Shown piece by piece: positions 25,117 through 33,819 of a stretch of 64,000 bases of DNA. This stretch comes from Streptomyces tuirus (GTDB lineage: Bacteria > Actinomycetota > Actinomycetes > Streptomycetales > Streptomycetaceae), in NCBI RefSeq assembly GCF_014701095.1, contig NZ_AP023439.1:1662001-1726000 (forward strand), written 5' to 3'. Within the stretch, counting starts at the first letter, position 1. Every line of letters starts with the position of its first letter. Made by a program: the position numbers and the translations under genes. The notes beneath the pieces are model-generated. The model was not told the DNA's origin. It saw nothing but the letters and a program-made list of their open reading frames with translations, and did no database searches.

Positions 25117-25419
25117 GACGACGTCGTTGCACCACTCCGCGGTGGGCAGGTCCTCGGCGAGGCCGCGCAGGGCGACCATCGGCGCGTGGGTGTGACAGTT
25201 GATCAGGCCGGGGAGGGCGACCCGGCCGCGGGCGTCGATCCGCTCGGCGGCGGTCAGGTCGGCGGCTTGCGCGGTAGTCGTGACGGCCTCGACGGTCCCG
25301 CCCCGTACGACGATCGCCGCGTCCTCCGCGAACCCGATCCGCTCTTGATCGTCGTGCACGAGGACGGTACATGCGCTGATGATGAGGTCGACGGGACTGT
25401 CCGCGGCAGAAGGCGTCAT
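25117..25419 (-). pseudogene. N-terminal remnant of a TRZ/ATZ-type amidohydrolase
   Basis: From MTPSAADSPVDLIISACTV to EWCNDVV, about 101 residues, this reads as the start of a MtaD/chlorohydrolase-like deaminase, with the composite beta-sandwich ending DARGRVALPGLINCHTHAP (metal HxH) and LRGLAEDLPTAEW. Family homology then stops abruptly; the frame runs on as Arg-rich sequence into the DUF899 gene. The remaining ~330 residues of a normal ~440-residue enzyme are absent, so this is a truncated remnant. The rest of the 24933-25553 gap has no gene. Confidence 0.75.
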
Positions 25420-25553
25420 CGCGCCGACGTACGACGGCGTCGTAGGGCGGCATGAGCCGAACCGCACGTCCCGTCACGGCTCTGTCGCGGGGCGGGCCGG
25501 GCGCGCACCCTGGCCTCACCACCCCGACTGTCGGCTTCTGAAAGGAGCCCGGC

Positions 25554-26507
25554 ATGCTCCTCGGCACCTGGAACCTGGAGAACCTCTACCGGCCCGGAGG
25601 CCCGTACGGCCCGCCCGACGAGGCCGGGTACGAGGCGAAACTCGCCGCGCTCGCCGCCGCGGTCACCGAACTCGATCCGACCCTGCTCGGCGTGCAGGAG
25701 GTGGGCGACCCGGAGGCCCTGAAGGACCTGGCCGGGATGCTCGACGACGACTGGCACGTCGCCCTGTCGGAGCATGCGGACAGCCGGGGCATACGGGTCG
25801 GGTTCCTGAGCCGTACGGCCATGACGGTGGTGGCCGACACGCGGGCGTTCCCGGCGGAGCTGCGTCCGGTCCAGGCGGACGATTCGGGGCTGACGGCGGG
25901 ACAGGCGGGGCGGGGCGTCCTGGCCGTGGAGGTGGAGGGCGGGGGCGGGCCGCTGCTGGTGGCGGTCTGTCATCTGAAGTCGAAGCTGCTGTCGTACCCG
26001 GAGGGCCGGTTCCAGCCGCGCGACGAGGGCGAACGGGCCCGCTACGGCGCCTACGCCCTGTACCGCCGGGCGGCCGAGGCGACGGCGCTGCGCGCACTCG
26101 CGGAGGGGCTGCTGGCCGGTGACGGGCGGGCGCGGGACGTCGCGGTCCTGGGCGACCTGAACGACGAGGTGCAGGCGGCGACCACGCAGATCCTGCTCGG
26201 CCCGCCCGGCTCGGAGATCGGCACCCCGGGCTACGACCGCCCCGACGGGGGCGATGCGACGCGGCTGTGGGACGTGGCCCCGCTCATCCCGCCCGGACAG
26301 CGCTGGTCCCGGGTGAACTCCGGGCGGCGGGAGCTGATCGACCATGTGCTGCTGAGCCACCGCCTGGTGCACCGGGCGACGCAGGCGGGCACGGGCCTGC
26401 CCGGCGAGGGCCCGCCCAGCCTGCCGTCGGTCGGCCCGGACCCCTCGGAGCGCCGGGGCGAACCCGGCTCGGACCACGCTCCGGTGTGGGTGCGGGTCGA
26501 CGGCTGA
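25554..26507 (+). CDS. Endonuclease/exonuclease/phosphatase-family protein
   Basis: A 317-residue EEP-fold metal-dependent phosphodiesterase. The order of motifs is standard: TWNLENLY (metal Asn), LLGVQEVGD (metal Glu), AVCHLKSKL, VAVLGDLNDEV (Asp-x-Asn) and a C-terminal PGSDHAPVWVRVD (catalytic Asp-His). There is no signal peptide, so it is probably cytosolic. Family members act on DNA, phospholipids or phosphoinositides; the substrate is not predictable here. The ATG follows AAAGGAG. Confidence 0.93.
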   Translation: MLLGTWNLENLYRPGGPYGPPDEAGYEAKLAALAAAVTELDPTLLGVQEVGDPEALKDLAGMLDDDWHVALSEHADSRGIRVGFLSRTAMTVVADTRAFPAELRPVQADDSGLTAGQAGRGVLAVEVEGGGGPLLVAVCHLKSKLLSYPEGRFQPRDEGERARYGAYALYRRAAEATALRALAEGLLAGDGRARDVAVLGDLNDEVQAATTQILLGPPGSEIGTPGYDRPDGGDATRLWDVAPLIPPGQRWSRVNSGRRELIDHVLLSHRLVHRATQAGTGLPGEGPPSLPSVGPDPSERRGEPGSDHAPVWVRVDG

Positions 26508-26606
26508 GGAGCGCAGGGCCGGGCGCGGCGTCCTCGCCGACCCCCGGTGGCCTCGCCGGATCGGTCGCGACCGCGCGGGCGACGGTCCGGCTGCGCCGCC
26601 GGAGGG

Positions 26607-28499
26607 CTAGCCGGCGAGGGGTGTCCGGGGCGGTCGCAGCCCCACCCGTTCCCCTCGTCCGGCGAGTTCGGCGAGGACGAGCGTGAGGCGTTCCTCGTGG
26701 CGGGGCCCGATCCGGCCGGTGTCGTCGAGGTGTACGGCGCAGGCGGTCGTCGTGTCGACGAGGCGTTCGAGGAGGCCGGCCACCTCGTCCGCGCCCTCGG
26801 CGTGCCGGGCGAGGGCGGGCAGTTCGTGCGCGGCGAGGGAGATGGCCGAGCGGGCCTCGGCCAGGGCGCGGTAGGCCTCGCGGCGCAGGGTCCAGCGGGT
26901 GGCGCGGTGGCCGGAAGGGGTGCCGGAGTTCCCGATGCGCGGGGCGTCGGCCTCGTCGAGCACGTGCGTGAGATAGGCGTACGCCGCGTCGCTCGCCGCC
27001 GCGAGCCGGGCGCGCACTGTGCCGCCCCGCCCTCCGGGCATCGGCAGGTGCCCGGTGATCAGCACGATCGCGCAGGCCAGCAGCGTCTCGCCGATCCGCC
27101 CGAAGGAGGCCTGGGGCTCGCCGCCGACCATGAGGAGCGCGAGGACCAGGACGGTGACGACGGCGGTCTGGGCGGCGAAGTGCCGGGTCGCGACGGGTAT
27201 GAGCGCCCCGCTGAGGGCGACGAGCGCGACGAGGCCTTCCGGGTGGGGCAGGACGGCGGCGAGCCCGGCGAAGAGCAGCGCTCCGAGGACGGTCCCGGCG
27301 GCCCGGTTGAGCACGCGCGAGACGAGCGGCCCGAGGTCGGGCTTGACCAGGAACACGGCGGTGGCGGGCAGCCAGTACCAGTGCCGGTGCTGCCCGTACC
27401 ACTGGCTCTGGTGCAGGGCCTGGGCGACCGCCGAGCTGGCGCCGAAGCAGAGGGCGACGCGGAGCCCGTACTCGCGTCCGGCGGTGCCGAAGGCGGCGCG
27501 CAACCGGTCCCCGGCGCCCCGCCGCCGGGTGTGCAGATCCCGGCTCCGGCCCTGGTCGAACACCTCGGCGGCGTGCAGCAGGGCGTCGTCGAGGGCGCGC
27601 AGGGCCGGTGCCGAACGGGACGGCGCGGGCAGCGGCCCGGTGTGGGTGTTGCCCCGTACGGCCGCGGCGAGCCGCCGGGGCCCCTCGGAGGCCCGCCCGG
27701 GGACGGCCTCCTCGGCCCAGGCGAGGGCGGTGGCCGCCTCGGCGAGGGGCAGGACCGCGGCGTACTGCGCGTGCAGCCGCCGCTCGGTGGAGGAGGAGGC
27801 GTACCTGCGCAGCCGGGGTCCGGCGAGGGCGTCCTGGGCGTGGTCGAGGGCGGCGGTCAGCGCGGCCCGGCGGCGGATGGCCTGCGGCCCGCCGACGGCG
27901 TCGAGCAGCTCGGCGACGGCCTCGTACACGCCGGCCACGGCATCCCGCTCCCCATCGAACCGGAAGTCACCGGCGAGGGAACCGGGCGTGGGCAGCGCGA
28001 GCCGCAGGACGAGCAGCCAGCCCGCCCCGGCGAGAAAGGCGAGCGCCCGCTGCCACCCCGGTTCCGGCAGGGGCATCCCGGCGCCGATCGCCGCGCCGAC
28101 GAGCAACTGCGTGCCGACGGCGGAGGCGACGGGCCCGACGGCGCTCATCCCACCGGCGACGAGCCCGACGGCTGTGAGCACCAAGGTGAGCACGACCGCT
28201 CCGGTGCTCTGCCCGGTGTACGTCCCGGCCACGAGCCCCGCCGCACCGCCCAGGGCGGGCACTCCGATCCGCTTGACGGAGACGCGCCGGCTGCCGGGCC
28301 GGTCGTTGATCCCGGCGAGCATGGCGGCGACTGCGGCGACGACGCCGAGGGTGGTGAGTCCGGTCTGTACGGCCACGAGCAGCAGGGGCCCGGCGGACAG
28401 GGCTCCCCGCGTCACCGCGCTCCAGGGCACCGGCCCCCGCTGGGCGTGCAGGGCGTGCGCGAGCCAGGGCGGAAGGCGGGGGGCGATACGGCGGGACAC
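26607..28499 (-). CDS. FUSC-family integral membrane protein
   Basis: A 630-residue protein with two sets of transmembrane helices, roughly residues 30-170 (LLLVAVQTGLTTLGVVAAVAAML, GVPALGGAAGLVAGTY, LTLVLTAVGLVAGG) and 340-470, each followed by a long cytoplasmic helical region. The second set contains YWLPATAVFLVKPDLGPLVSRVLNRAAGTVLGALL, the fusaric-acid-resistance/aromatic acid exporter signature. FUSC proteins are proposed to export small aromatic acids. The GTG start follows AGGAG. The gene is isolated, and the 28500-28793 region upstream holds a short 22-bp repeat. Confidence 0.9.
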   Translation of the reverse strand: MSRRIAPRLPPWLAHALHAQRGPVPWSAVTRGALSAGPLLLVAVQTGLTTLGVVAAVAAMLAGINDRPGSRRVSVKRIGVPALGGAAGLVAGTYTGQSTGAVVLTLVLTAVGLVAGGMSAVGPVASAVGTQLLVGAAIGAGMPLPEPGWQRALAFLAGAGWLLVLRLALPTPGSLAGDFRFDGERDAVAGVYEAVAELLDAVGGPQAIRRRAALTAALDHAQDALAGPRLRRYASSSTERRLHAQYAAVLPLAEAATALAWAEEAVPGRASEGPRRLAAAVRGNTHTGPLPAPSRSAPALRALDDALLHAAEVFDQGRSRDLHTRRRGAGDRLRAAFGTAGREYGLRVALCFGASSAVAQALHQSQWYGQHRHWYWLPATAVFLVKPDLGPLVSRVLNRAAGTVLGALLFAGLAAVLPHPEGLVALVALSGALIPVATRHFAAQTAVVTVLVLALLMVGGEPQASFGRIGETLLACAIVLITGHLPMPGGRGGTVRARLAAASDAAYAYLTHVLDEADAPRIGNSGTPSGHRATRWTLRREAYRALAEARSAISLAAHELPALARHAEGADEVAGLLERLVDTTTACAVHLDDTGRIGPRHEERLTLVLAELAGRGERVGLRPPRTPLAG

Positions 28500-28648
28500 G
28501 TGGCTCCTGTCGTCTCGACGAGGGCAGAGGTGAGCCTTCGGGCGACGGTGGCCGGGGCGGGGTGTGGCTGTCCACGGTAGGCGGGGTTCCTGGAGCACAG
28601 GTTTCCGGAACGTGTCGAACGGCCCCGGACCGGCGTTCTTTATGTACG

Positions 28649-28712
28649 CAATCAGGAACCGGGCTGCGCGCAGTCAGAAACCGGGATGCGCGCTATCAGG
28701 AACCGGGGCGAT
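28649..28712. repeat. 22-bp degenerate tandem repeat, three copies
   Basis: ATCAGGAACCGGG at 28651, GTCAGAAACCGGG at 28673 and ATCAGGAACCGGG at 28695, each followed by a TGCGCGC-like spacer, give a 22-base period. It sits between the FUSC and nucleotidyltransferase genes; no gene is visible in 28500-28793. Confidence 0.7.
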
Positions 28713-28793
28713 CGAGAACTCGGCCGCGCGGACAGCTCACCGTCGACGGCGTCGCCATCCGTCCGGACACCGTCCGGCCGGCCCACGTCCGGT

Positions 28794-29558
28794 TCACCCG
28801 GCGGTGACGGCTGCCACGGCCCGCGTGAGGAGCGTCTCCACGTCGGTGACGGCCCGGGCGAGCGCGGCCGGACCGTCCGTCAGGTCGCGTACCACCGTGT
28901 CCACGTCCGCCAATCCCGCCCGCGCCACCAGCCCCTTGTCGTTGGTGACCCACTCCCCGCGCGCCGCCAGCACCGCGTGCGCGGTCTGAGTCGCGGCCAG
29001 GGCGATCGCCCCGGCGACCTGGGTGACGGCGTTCTTCGGGGCGTGGCCCGCCTTGGCGTAGGCGAGGGTGGCCGCGGCGATGCCGTGCCAGTGCGCCGGG
29101 GCGCTCTCGCGCAGGGCCGGCGGATAGCCGTCCGGGCGCGGCAGTTCGCCCCGCAGCACCTTGTTGATCGTGAGTTCGGCGACCAGCAGGTAGGTCGGGA
29201 TGCCCGCCAGGTGGAACATGAGGAGCTCGACGCGGAAGCGGCCCGCCTCCGCTTCGGCCAGCTCGTGCTCGACCACGTCCAGATCGCGGTAGTGGACGTC
29301 CACGCGGCGGCCCTCGATCGTCAGCCAGGCCCCTCCGTTGAAGACGCCGCCGCCCCACGCGCCGATCTCGCAGACCTCGCCCTCCCAGCCGACCGCGCGC
29401 AGATCGGCCGGGTCGAAACCACCCCGGTAGTAGACCGCCAGGTCCCAGTCGCTGTCGGGCCGTTCGGTGCCCTGGGCCCGGGAGCCGCCGAGGGTGACGG
29501 CCTCGACGGCGGGGAGCAGGGCGAGGCGGTCTGCGACGGCGTCGAGGAAGGCGGGCAC
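28794..29558 (-). CDS. Nucleotidyltransferase-domain protein
   Basis: A 254-residue protein whose N-terminus is a Pol-beta-type nucleotidyltransferase motif, VTLGGSRAQGTERPDSDWDLAVYY (GS...DSDxD), with a further aspartate in RRVDVHYRDLD. The C-terminal half is helical and may bind the acceptor. Such stand-alone enzymes include aminoglycoside nucleotidyltransferases and tRNA or protein AMP-transferases; nothing identifies the acceptor. The start is GTG. It is divergent from the RidA gene. Confidence 0.85.
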   Translation of the reverse strand: MPAFLDAVADRLALLPAVEAVTLGGSRAQGTERPDSDWDLAVYYRGGFDPADLRAVGWEGEVCEIGAWGGGVFNGGAWLTIEGRRVDVHYRDLDVVEHELAEAEAGRFRVELLMFHLAGIPTYLLVAELTINKVLRGELPRPDGYPPALRESAPAHWHGIAAATLAYAKAGHAPKNAVTQVAGAIALAATQTAHAVLAARGEWVTNDKGLVARAGLADVDTVVRDLTDGPAALARAVTDVETLLTRAVAAVTAG

Positions 29559-29710
29559 GGTGCGGCTCCCGGGCGGAACGGACGGTGAGGGCCCGGGCAG
29601 CGTAAGGGGACGGCTCGACCGCCGTGAAACGAAATACGGATGCGTCCGCGCGCCGGGCCTCGCATGATCGGTGGGTTGCCCTGTCGCCGCCCGCAGATCG
29701 GAGACCTCAC

Positions 29711-30154
29711 GTGATCCGCCGCGTCACCGTCCCGAGCCTCTTCCCGCCGCCTACCTACGCGCACGCGTCCGTCGTCGAAGCCGGTACCAGGCTGGCCTTC
29801 CTCGCCGGGTCGGTGCCGCTGGACGCCGGTGGCGAGCTGGTCGGCCCCGGGGATCCGGTCCGGCAGGCCGAGCAGGTGATCGCCAACCTGGAGGAACAGC
29901 TCAGGGCCGTGGGAAGCGGTCTGGCCCACGTCGTGGCGACCGAGGTGTACGTCGTGAGCGACGAGCCCGCCGCGCTGTCCGCCGTCTGGAGTGTGGTGGA
30001 GGCGTCCGGTCTGAGTACGGGTCCGCACTCGTCGACGCTGATCGGCGTGGCGTGTCTCGGGTACACGGGACAGCTGGTGGAGATTACGGCGACAGCCGTC
30101 GTACCCGAGGGGTCCTCCGCCGAGGAGTCTTCCGCCGAGGGGTCGCCCGTCTGA
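29711..30154 (+). CDS. RidA/YjgF-family protein
   Basis: A 147-residue member of the reactive-intermediate deaminase family, which hydrolyses enamines and imines made by PLP enzymes. Recognisable parts are AHASVVEAGTRLAFLAGSVPLD, DPVRQAEQVIANLEEQLRAVGSGLAHVV and the C-terminal GQLVEITATAVVP. The archetype's active-site arginine (position 105 in E. coli RidA, in a xxRxxV motif) is not seen at the usual place; the segment reads STLIGVACLG, so activity may differ. A repetitive acidic tail (SSAEESSAEGS) follows. It starts at GTG and is nine bases before the next gene. Confidence 0.85.
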   Translation: MIRRVTVPSLFPPPTYAHASVVEAGTRLAFLAGSVPLDAGGELVGPGDPVRQAEQVIANLEEQLRAVGSGLAHVVATEVYVVSDEPAALSAVWSVVEASGLSTGPHSSTLIGVACLGYTGQLVEITATAVVPEGSSAEESSAEGSPV

Positions 30155-30163
30155 GGAGAGTCC

Positions 30164-30769
30164 ATGCTGATCGAGCACCGCGGGCGGCGTCCCGTCGTCC
30201 CCGAGTCCGCGTACGTCGCCCCTACGGCCGTCCTGTGCGGGGCCGTCGTCCTCGGTGAACGCAGCCGCGTGCTGCACGGCGCCGTGCTCACGGCGGAGGA
30301 CGGGGAGGTCCGGGTCGGGTCGGACGTCGTCGTCATGGAGAACGCGCTGGTGCGGGGGCGGTCCGCGCACCCGGCGGTGATCGGGGACGCGGTGCTCGTC
30401 GGCCCGCACGCCCATGTCAACGGGGCGACCCTGGAGGACGAGGTCTTCGTGGCCACCGGCGCCTGCGTCTTCCCGGGCGCCGTGGCGGGCGCCGGCTCGG
30501 AGCTGCGCATCCACAGCGTGCTGCACGTCAACTCCGTGCTGACGCCCGGCACCGTCCTGCCCATCGGCTGGATCGCGGCGGGCGCTCCCCGGGCCCGGCT
30601 CTTCGCCCCCGGGGAGCATGACGAACTCTGGCAGATCCAGGAGGCACTGGACTTCCCGGGGACGGTGTACGGCATCCCGCGCGGCACGCCGATGCGGGAG
30701 GTGATGGCCCGGCAGACACAGCTCTACGGGGCCCATCACGACGACGTCACCCTCGACGGCCCGGCCTGA
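30164..30769 (+). CDS. Left-handed beta-helix (gamma carbonic anhydrase/acetyltransferase-like) protein
   Basis: A 201-residue hexapeptide-repeat protein. The repeats run from about residue 15 to 135 (VAPTAVLCGAVVLGERSRVLHGAVL, IGDAVLVGPHAHVNGATLEDEVFVATGACVFPGA), with histidines in RVLHG, VGPHAHVNG and RIHSVLHV. These resemble, but do not exactly match, the three zinc histidines of gamma-class carbonic anhydrases. A C-terminal helix follows. The ATG follows GAGGAG. It is probably co-transcribed with the RidA gene and ends one base from the convergent racemase gene. Confidence 0.85.
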   Translation: MLIEHRGRRPVVPESAYVAPTAVLCGAVVLGERSRVLHGAVLTAEDGEVRVGSDVVVMENALVRGRSAHPAVIGDAVLVGPHAHVNGATLEDEVFVATGACVFPGAVAGAGSELRIHSVLHVNSVLTPGTVLPIGWIAAGAPRARLFAPGEHDELWQIQEALDFPGTVYGIPRGTPMREVMARQTQLYGAHHDDVTLDGPA

Positions 30770-30770
30770 G

Positions 30771-31493
30771 CTACCGCCGTTCGGGCCTGGCCCACACCCG
30801 TCGTTTGGGGAGCGGCTCGGCATAGCTCCCCACCCGGCTCGTTCTCAGCCCCAACGCCACCAGCGACTCGGCCAGTTTGACCGCCGCGGCCACCCCGTCG
30901 ACGACCGGCAGGCCCAGCTTCTCCCCGACGACCCGTTGCAGGCCGGTCATGCCTGCGCAGCCCAGCACTAGGACCTCAGCACCGGCGGCGCGGGCGCGTT
31001 CGGCGGCGGCCAGGAACGCCGTCTCGGTCCGTTCCTCGTCGCCGAGGTCGAGCACGTTCAGGCCCGTGCCGACGATCGCGGCGCAGTTCCGGGCCACGCC
31101 CGCCGTCTCCAGGCTGTCCTCGATCTGGCCGCGCGAGCGCTCCAGCGTGGTCACCACTCCGTAGCGGCGGCCCAGCAGGCAGGCCAGATGCGCGGCGGCC
31201 TCGGTGATGTCGACGACCGGCGCGTCGACCAGTTCCCGTACGCCCTCCCTCCCGTGCTCCCCGAATCCGGCCATGACCACGGCGTCGTACGGCGGCCCGT
31301 CGTAGGTCCGCAGCGTGTCCAGGACGGCCGCGGCGGACAGGTAGCTGTCGAGCCAGCCCTCCGCGGACGCCGGCCCCCAGGCCGGAGTCAGTCCGGTGAC
31401 GGTGGTGCCCGGGCCTGCGGCGGCCCGGGCGCCTCGTACGATCTCCTCGGTCATCTCCTGCGTGGTGTTGCAGTTGGTGACGACGATCCGCAC
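30771..31493 (-). CDS. Asp/Glu/hydantoin racemase-family protein
   Basis: A 240-residue protein with the two cysteine-containing half-sites of the family: IVVTNCNTTQEMTEEIV at the N-terminus and EVLVLGCAGMTGLQ in the C-terminal lobe, plus YDAVVMAGFGEHG. Homologues interconvert hydantoin or amino-acid enantiomers, and some are allantoin racemases. The GTG start lies five bases past the permease stop, so the two form an operon; with an NCS1 permease upstream, a role in hydantoin or allantoin use is likely but not proven. Confidence 0.9.
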   Translation of the reverse strand: MRIVVTNCNTTQEMTEEIVRGARAAAGPGTTVTGLTPAWGPASAEGWLDSYLSAAAVLDTLRTYDGPPYDAVVMAGFGEHGREGVRELVDAPVVDITEAAAHLACLLGRRYGVVTTLERSRGQIEDSLETAGVARNCAAIVGTGLNVLDLGDEERTETAFLAAAERARAAGAEVLVLGCAGMTGLQRVVGEKLGLPVVDGVAAAVKLAESLVALGLRTSRVGSYAEPLPKRRVWARPERR

Positions 31494-31498
31494 GTCTC

Positions 31499-32950
31499 TC
31501 AGACCTCCGCGGTGGCGCGCTCGGGACGGCACAGGGCCGCGTACAGGCCGGCGGCGAGCGCCGTGCCGATGAACCAGGAGTACGGGGCGACGTCGCTGAA
31601 GGTCTTCACCAGCGCGAGCACCGCCGCGACACCGGCCGCCGGCAGGAACGCCCACAGCGCCTTGGGGTTGAAGCCCTTGCGGTAGTGGTAGCGGGCGCCG
31701 GGAGAGGCGTCGAACAGTTCGTCCACGTTCACGCGGCCGCGCTTGACCCAGTAGTAGTCGACCATGATCACGCCGAACAGGGGGCCGAGGAAGGCACCGA
31801 GGCCGCCGAGGAAGTAGTTGACGACGGTCGGGTTGGAGAAGAGGTTCCAGGGGGTGACGAGCAGCGCCGCGACGGTGCTGATCATGCCGCCGATCTTGAA
31901 GGTGATCTTCTGCGGCCAGACGTTGGCGAGGTCGTACGCCGGCGAGACGAAGTTGGCGACGATGTTGACGCCCATGGTGGCGATGGCGAAGGTCAGCGCG
32001 CCCACCACCAGCACCCAGGTGTTGCCGATCTCGGCGACCAGGTAGGCGGGGTCGGTGATCTCCTTGCCGAAGACCTCGAACGCGCCCGCGGTGACGATGA
32101 CGGAGACGATCGCGAAGGCCGTGGAGTTGATGGGAAGGCCCCAGAAGTTTCCGCGCCTGACCGACTTGTAGTCGGGGGCGAAGCGGGAGAAGTCGCAGAA
32201 GTTGAGCATCAGGGTGCCGTACGTGGCGAGGACCAGGCCGATCGCGCCGAACCACTGGCGCCACTGCTCGCCGATGGAGACCGGGTGCGGGGTGGAGGTC
32301 AGCGAGATCGTCCAGTCGGCCTTGTAGAGGATCCACCCGGCCAGCGCGATCATCACGAGCCAGATCGCCGGGCCGCAGAAGTCCTGGAACTTGCGGACCG
32401 ATTCCATGCCCCGGCTGATGATCGCCGCCTGGACCAGCCACAGGGCGATGAAGGAGACCCAGCCGAGCGCGTCCAGGCCCAGGAACGAGGTGTGCGTCCA
32501 CGACTCCAGGCCGGGCCAGGCGGCCAGCAGCATCACGTTGACGGCGACGGAGGCGAGGTAGGTCTGGATGCCGTACCACATGATGGCGATCACGGCCCTG
32601 ATCAGCGCCGGGATGTTGGCCCCCCAGATGCCGAAGGCGATCCGGCTGACCACCGGGAAGGGCACGCCGTGGCGCTGGCCGATCTTCCCCATCCAGTTCA
32701 TGCCGATGTAGATGATCACGAATCCGACGAGCAGGGACGTGAAGATCTGCCAGACGTTCATGCCGAGGAAGAGCAGTCCGGCGGCGAACGTGTAGTTGCC
32801 GAGGTTGTGGACGTCGGACATCCACATGGCGAACAGGTCGAAGACCTTCCAGTTGCGCTTCTTGGCGGGCGCGAGGTCTTCGTTGGTGAGCCTGGGATCG
32901 GGGACGAACGCTGGGGTGCCGGTGGACGCGGCACGGTCGGCGAGGGACAC
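31499..32950 (-). CDS. NCS1-family nucleobase/hydantoin/allantoin permease
   Basis: A 483-residue symporter with 12 predicted helices. It opens with LTNEDLAPAKKRNWKVFDLFAMWMSDVHNLGNY, the NCS1 N-terminal signature, and includes GIWGANIPALIRAVIAIMWYGIQTYLAS, NFCDFSRFAPD and a C-terminal FGVIMVDYYWVKRG. Mhp1-type members carry 5-substituted hydantoins and others allantoin, uracil or cytosine. The GTG start follows GGAGG. Its promoter region contains a perfect palindrome probably bound by the divergent GntR regulator. Confidence 0.94.
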   Translation of the reverse strand: MSLADRAASTGTPAFVPDPRLTNEDLAPAKKRNWKVFDLFAMWMSDVHNLGNYTFAAGLLFLGMNVWQIFTSLLVGFVIIYIGMNWMGKIGQRHGVPFPVVSRIAFGIWGANIPALIRAVIAIMWYGIQTYLASVAVNVMLLAAWPGLESWTHTSFLGLDALGWVSFIALWLVQAAIISRGMESVRKFQDFCGPAIWLVMIALAGWILYKADWTISLTSTPHPVSIGEQWRQWFGAIGLVLATYGTLMLNFCDFSRFAPDYKSVRRGNFWGLPINSTAFAIVSVIVTAGAFEVFGKEITDPAYLVAEIGNTWVLVVGALTFAIATMGVNIVANFVSPAYDLANVWPQKITFKIGGMISTVAALLVTPWNLFSNPTVVNYFLGGLGAFLGPLFGVIMVDYYWVKRGRVNVDELFDASPGARYHYRKGFNPKALWAFLPAAGVAAVLALVKTFSDVAPYSWFIGTALAAGLYAALCRPERATAEV

Positions 32951-33017
32951 GGGGCCTCCAGAGCAAGGGGACGACGGAGGACTGCTCTACAGGACTGCGG
33001 CGGCAGCCCTGCGAGGT

Positions 33018-33033
33018 GTTTGGTATACCAAAC
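33018..33033. promoter_or_regulatory. GntR/FadR-type operator palindrome
   Basis: GTTTGGTATACCAAAC is a perfect 16-bp palindrome containing TGGTATACCA, close to the operator pattern of FCD-domain GntR regulators (T-G-G-T-N-N-A-C-C-A with a central TATA). It lies 68 bases upstream of the permease start and 93 upstream of the regulator start, the right place to control both. Confidence 0.8.
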
Positions 33034-33125
33034 TGCGGTCATGGTCCCCTCGTCAACCGTTCTGACCGATGTCGCTCTCGTTAACGCTCCGTAAAAGACA
33101 CCTCGCGTCGACGAAGATGGGCTGC

Positions 33126-33782
33126 ATGACGAAGATCGAACCCCTCGGAGCGGTACGCGAACGCGTCACGGCCGATCTGCGCCAGGAGATCATCGCGGGC
33201 AGCCTCCGCCCTGGGGACCGCCTGGTCGAACGCGAACTGGCGGAGCGTTTCGGTGTGTCACGCGTGCCGGTCCGGGAGGCGATCCGGGCCCTCGTGGCAG
33301 AGGGTTTCGTCCATTTCGAGACACCCCGCCGCACGGTAGTACGCCGCCTCACCCCGACCGACGTCAAGGAACTGTTCGAACTGCGAGAAGCCCTGGAGGT
33401 CTACGCCGCCGGACTCGCCGCGTCCCGCGCGACGCCGGAGGATCTCGCCGAGGTCGAGGAGCTCGTCGACCGGGCCGCCGCCGCCACCGAGGCCGGGGAC
33501 GCCGAGGCGATCACCGACGTCAACAGCCGGCTGCACGACCGCATCATGGCGATGGCCGGCAACAGCTTGCTGACCGAGGCCCTGGAACCGGTCGCCGGGC
33601 GGCTGCGCTGGATGACCCGGCGCAACGAGGAGTGGCCCCAGCTCCTCGTGGAGCACCGCGAGCTGTACGAGGCGATCGCCTCGGGCGACCCGGACCGGGC
33701 CCGCGCGCACGCGCTGACCCACGTGCGGACCAACTACCGCTCCACGGTCCGCCACCTGTTCGGCGAGGATGCGGCGCCCTAG
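33126..33782 (+). CDS. GntR-family (FCD-domain) transcriptional regulator
   Basis: A 218-residue regulator. The N-terminal winged helix (about 10-75) contains VRERVTADLRQEIIAGSLRPGDRLVERELAERFGVSRVPVREAIRALVAEGFV; the C-terminal FCD domain (about 85-205) has LFELREALEVYAAGLAA, the ligand/metal region NSRLHDRIMAMAGN, and a late His (LLVEHRELYEAI). FadR/FCD regulators respond to acids and related metabolites. Divergent to the permease-racemase operon with the palindrome between, it probably represses that operon. ATG at 33126 is preferred over 33117. Confidence 0.93.
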   Translation: MTKIEPLGAVRERVTADLRQEIIAGSLRPGDRLVERELAERFGVSRVPVREAIRALVAEGFVHFETPRRTVVRRLTPTDVKELFELREALEVYAAGLAASRATPEDLAEVEELVDRAAAATEAGDAEAITDVNSRLHDRIMAMAGNSLLTEALEPVAGRLRWMTRRNEEWPQLLVEHRELYEAIASGDPDRARAHALTHVRTNYRSTVRHLFGEDAAP

Positions 33783-33819
33783 GCGTGTCGCCTGTCTCCG
33801 ACCTCCCCGGACAGCACAC

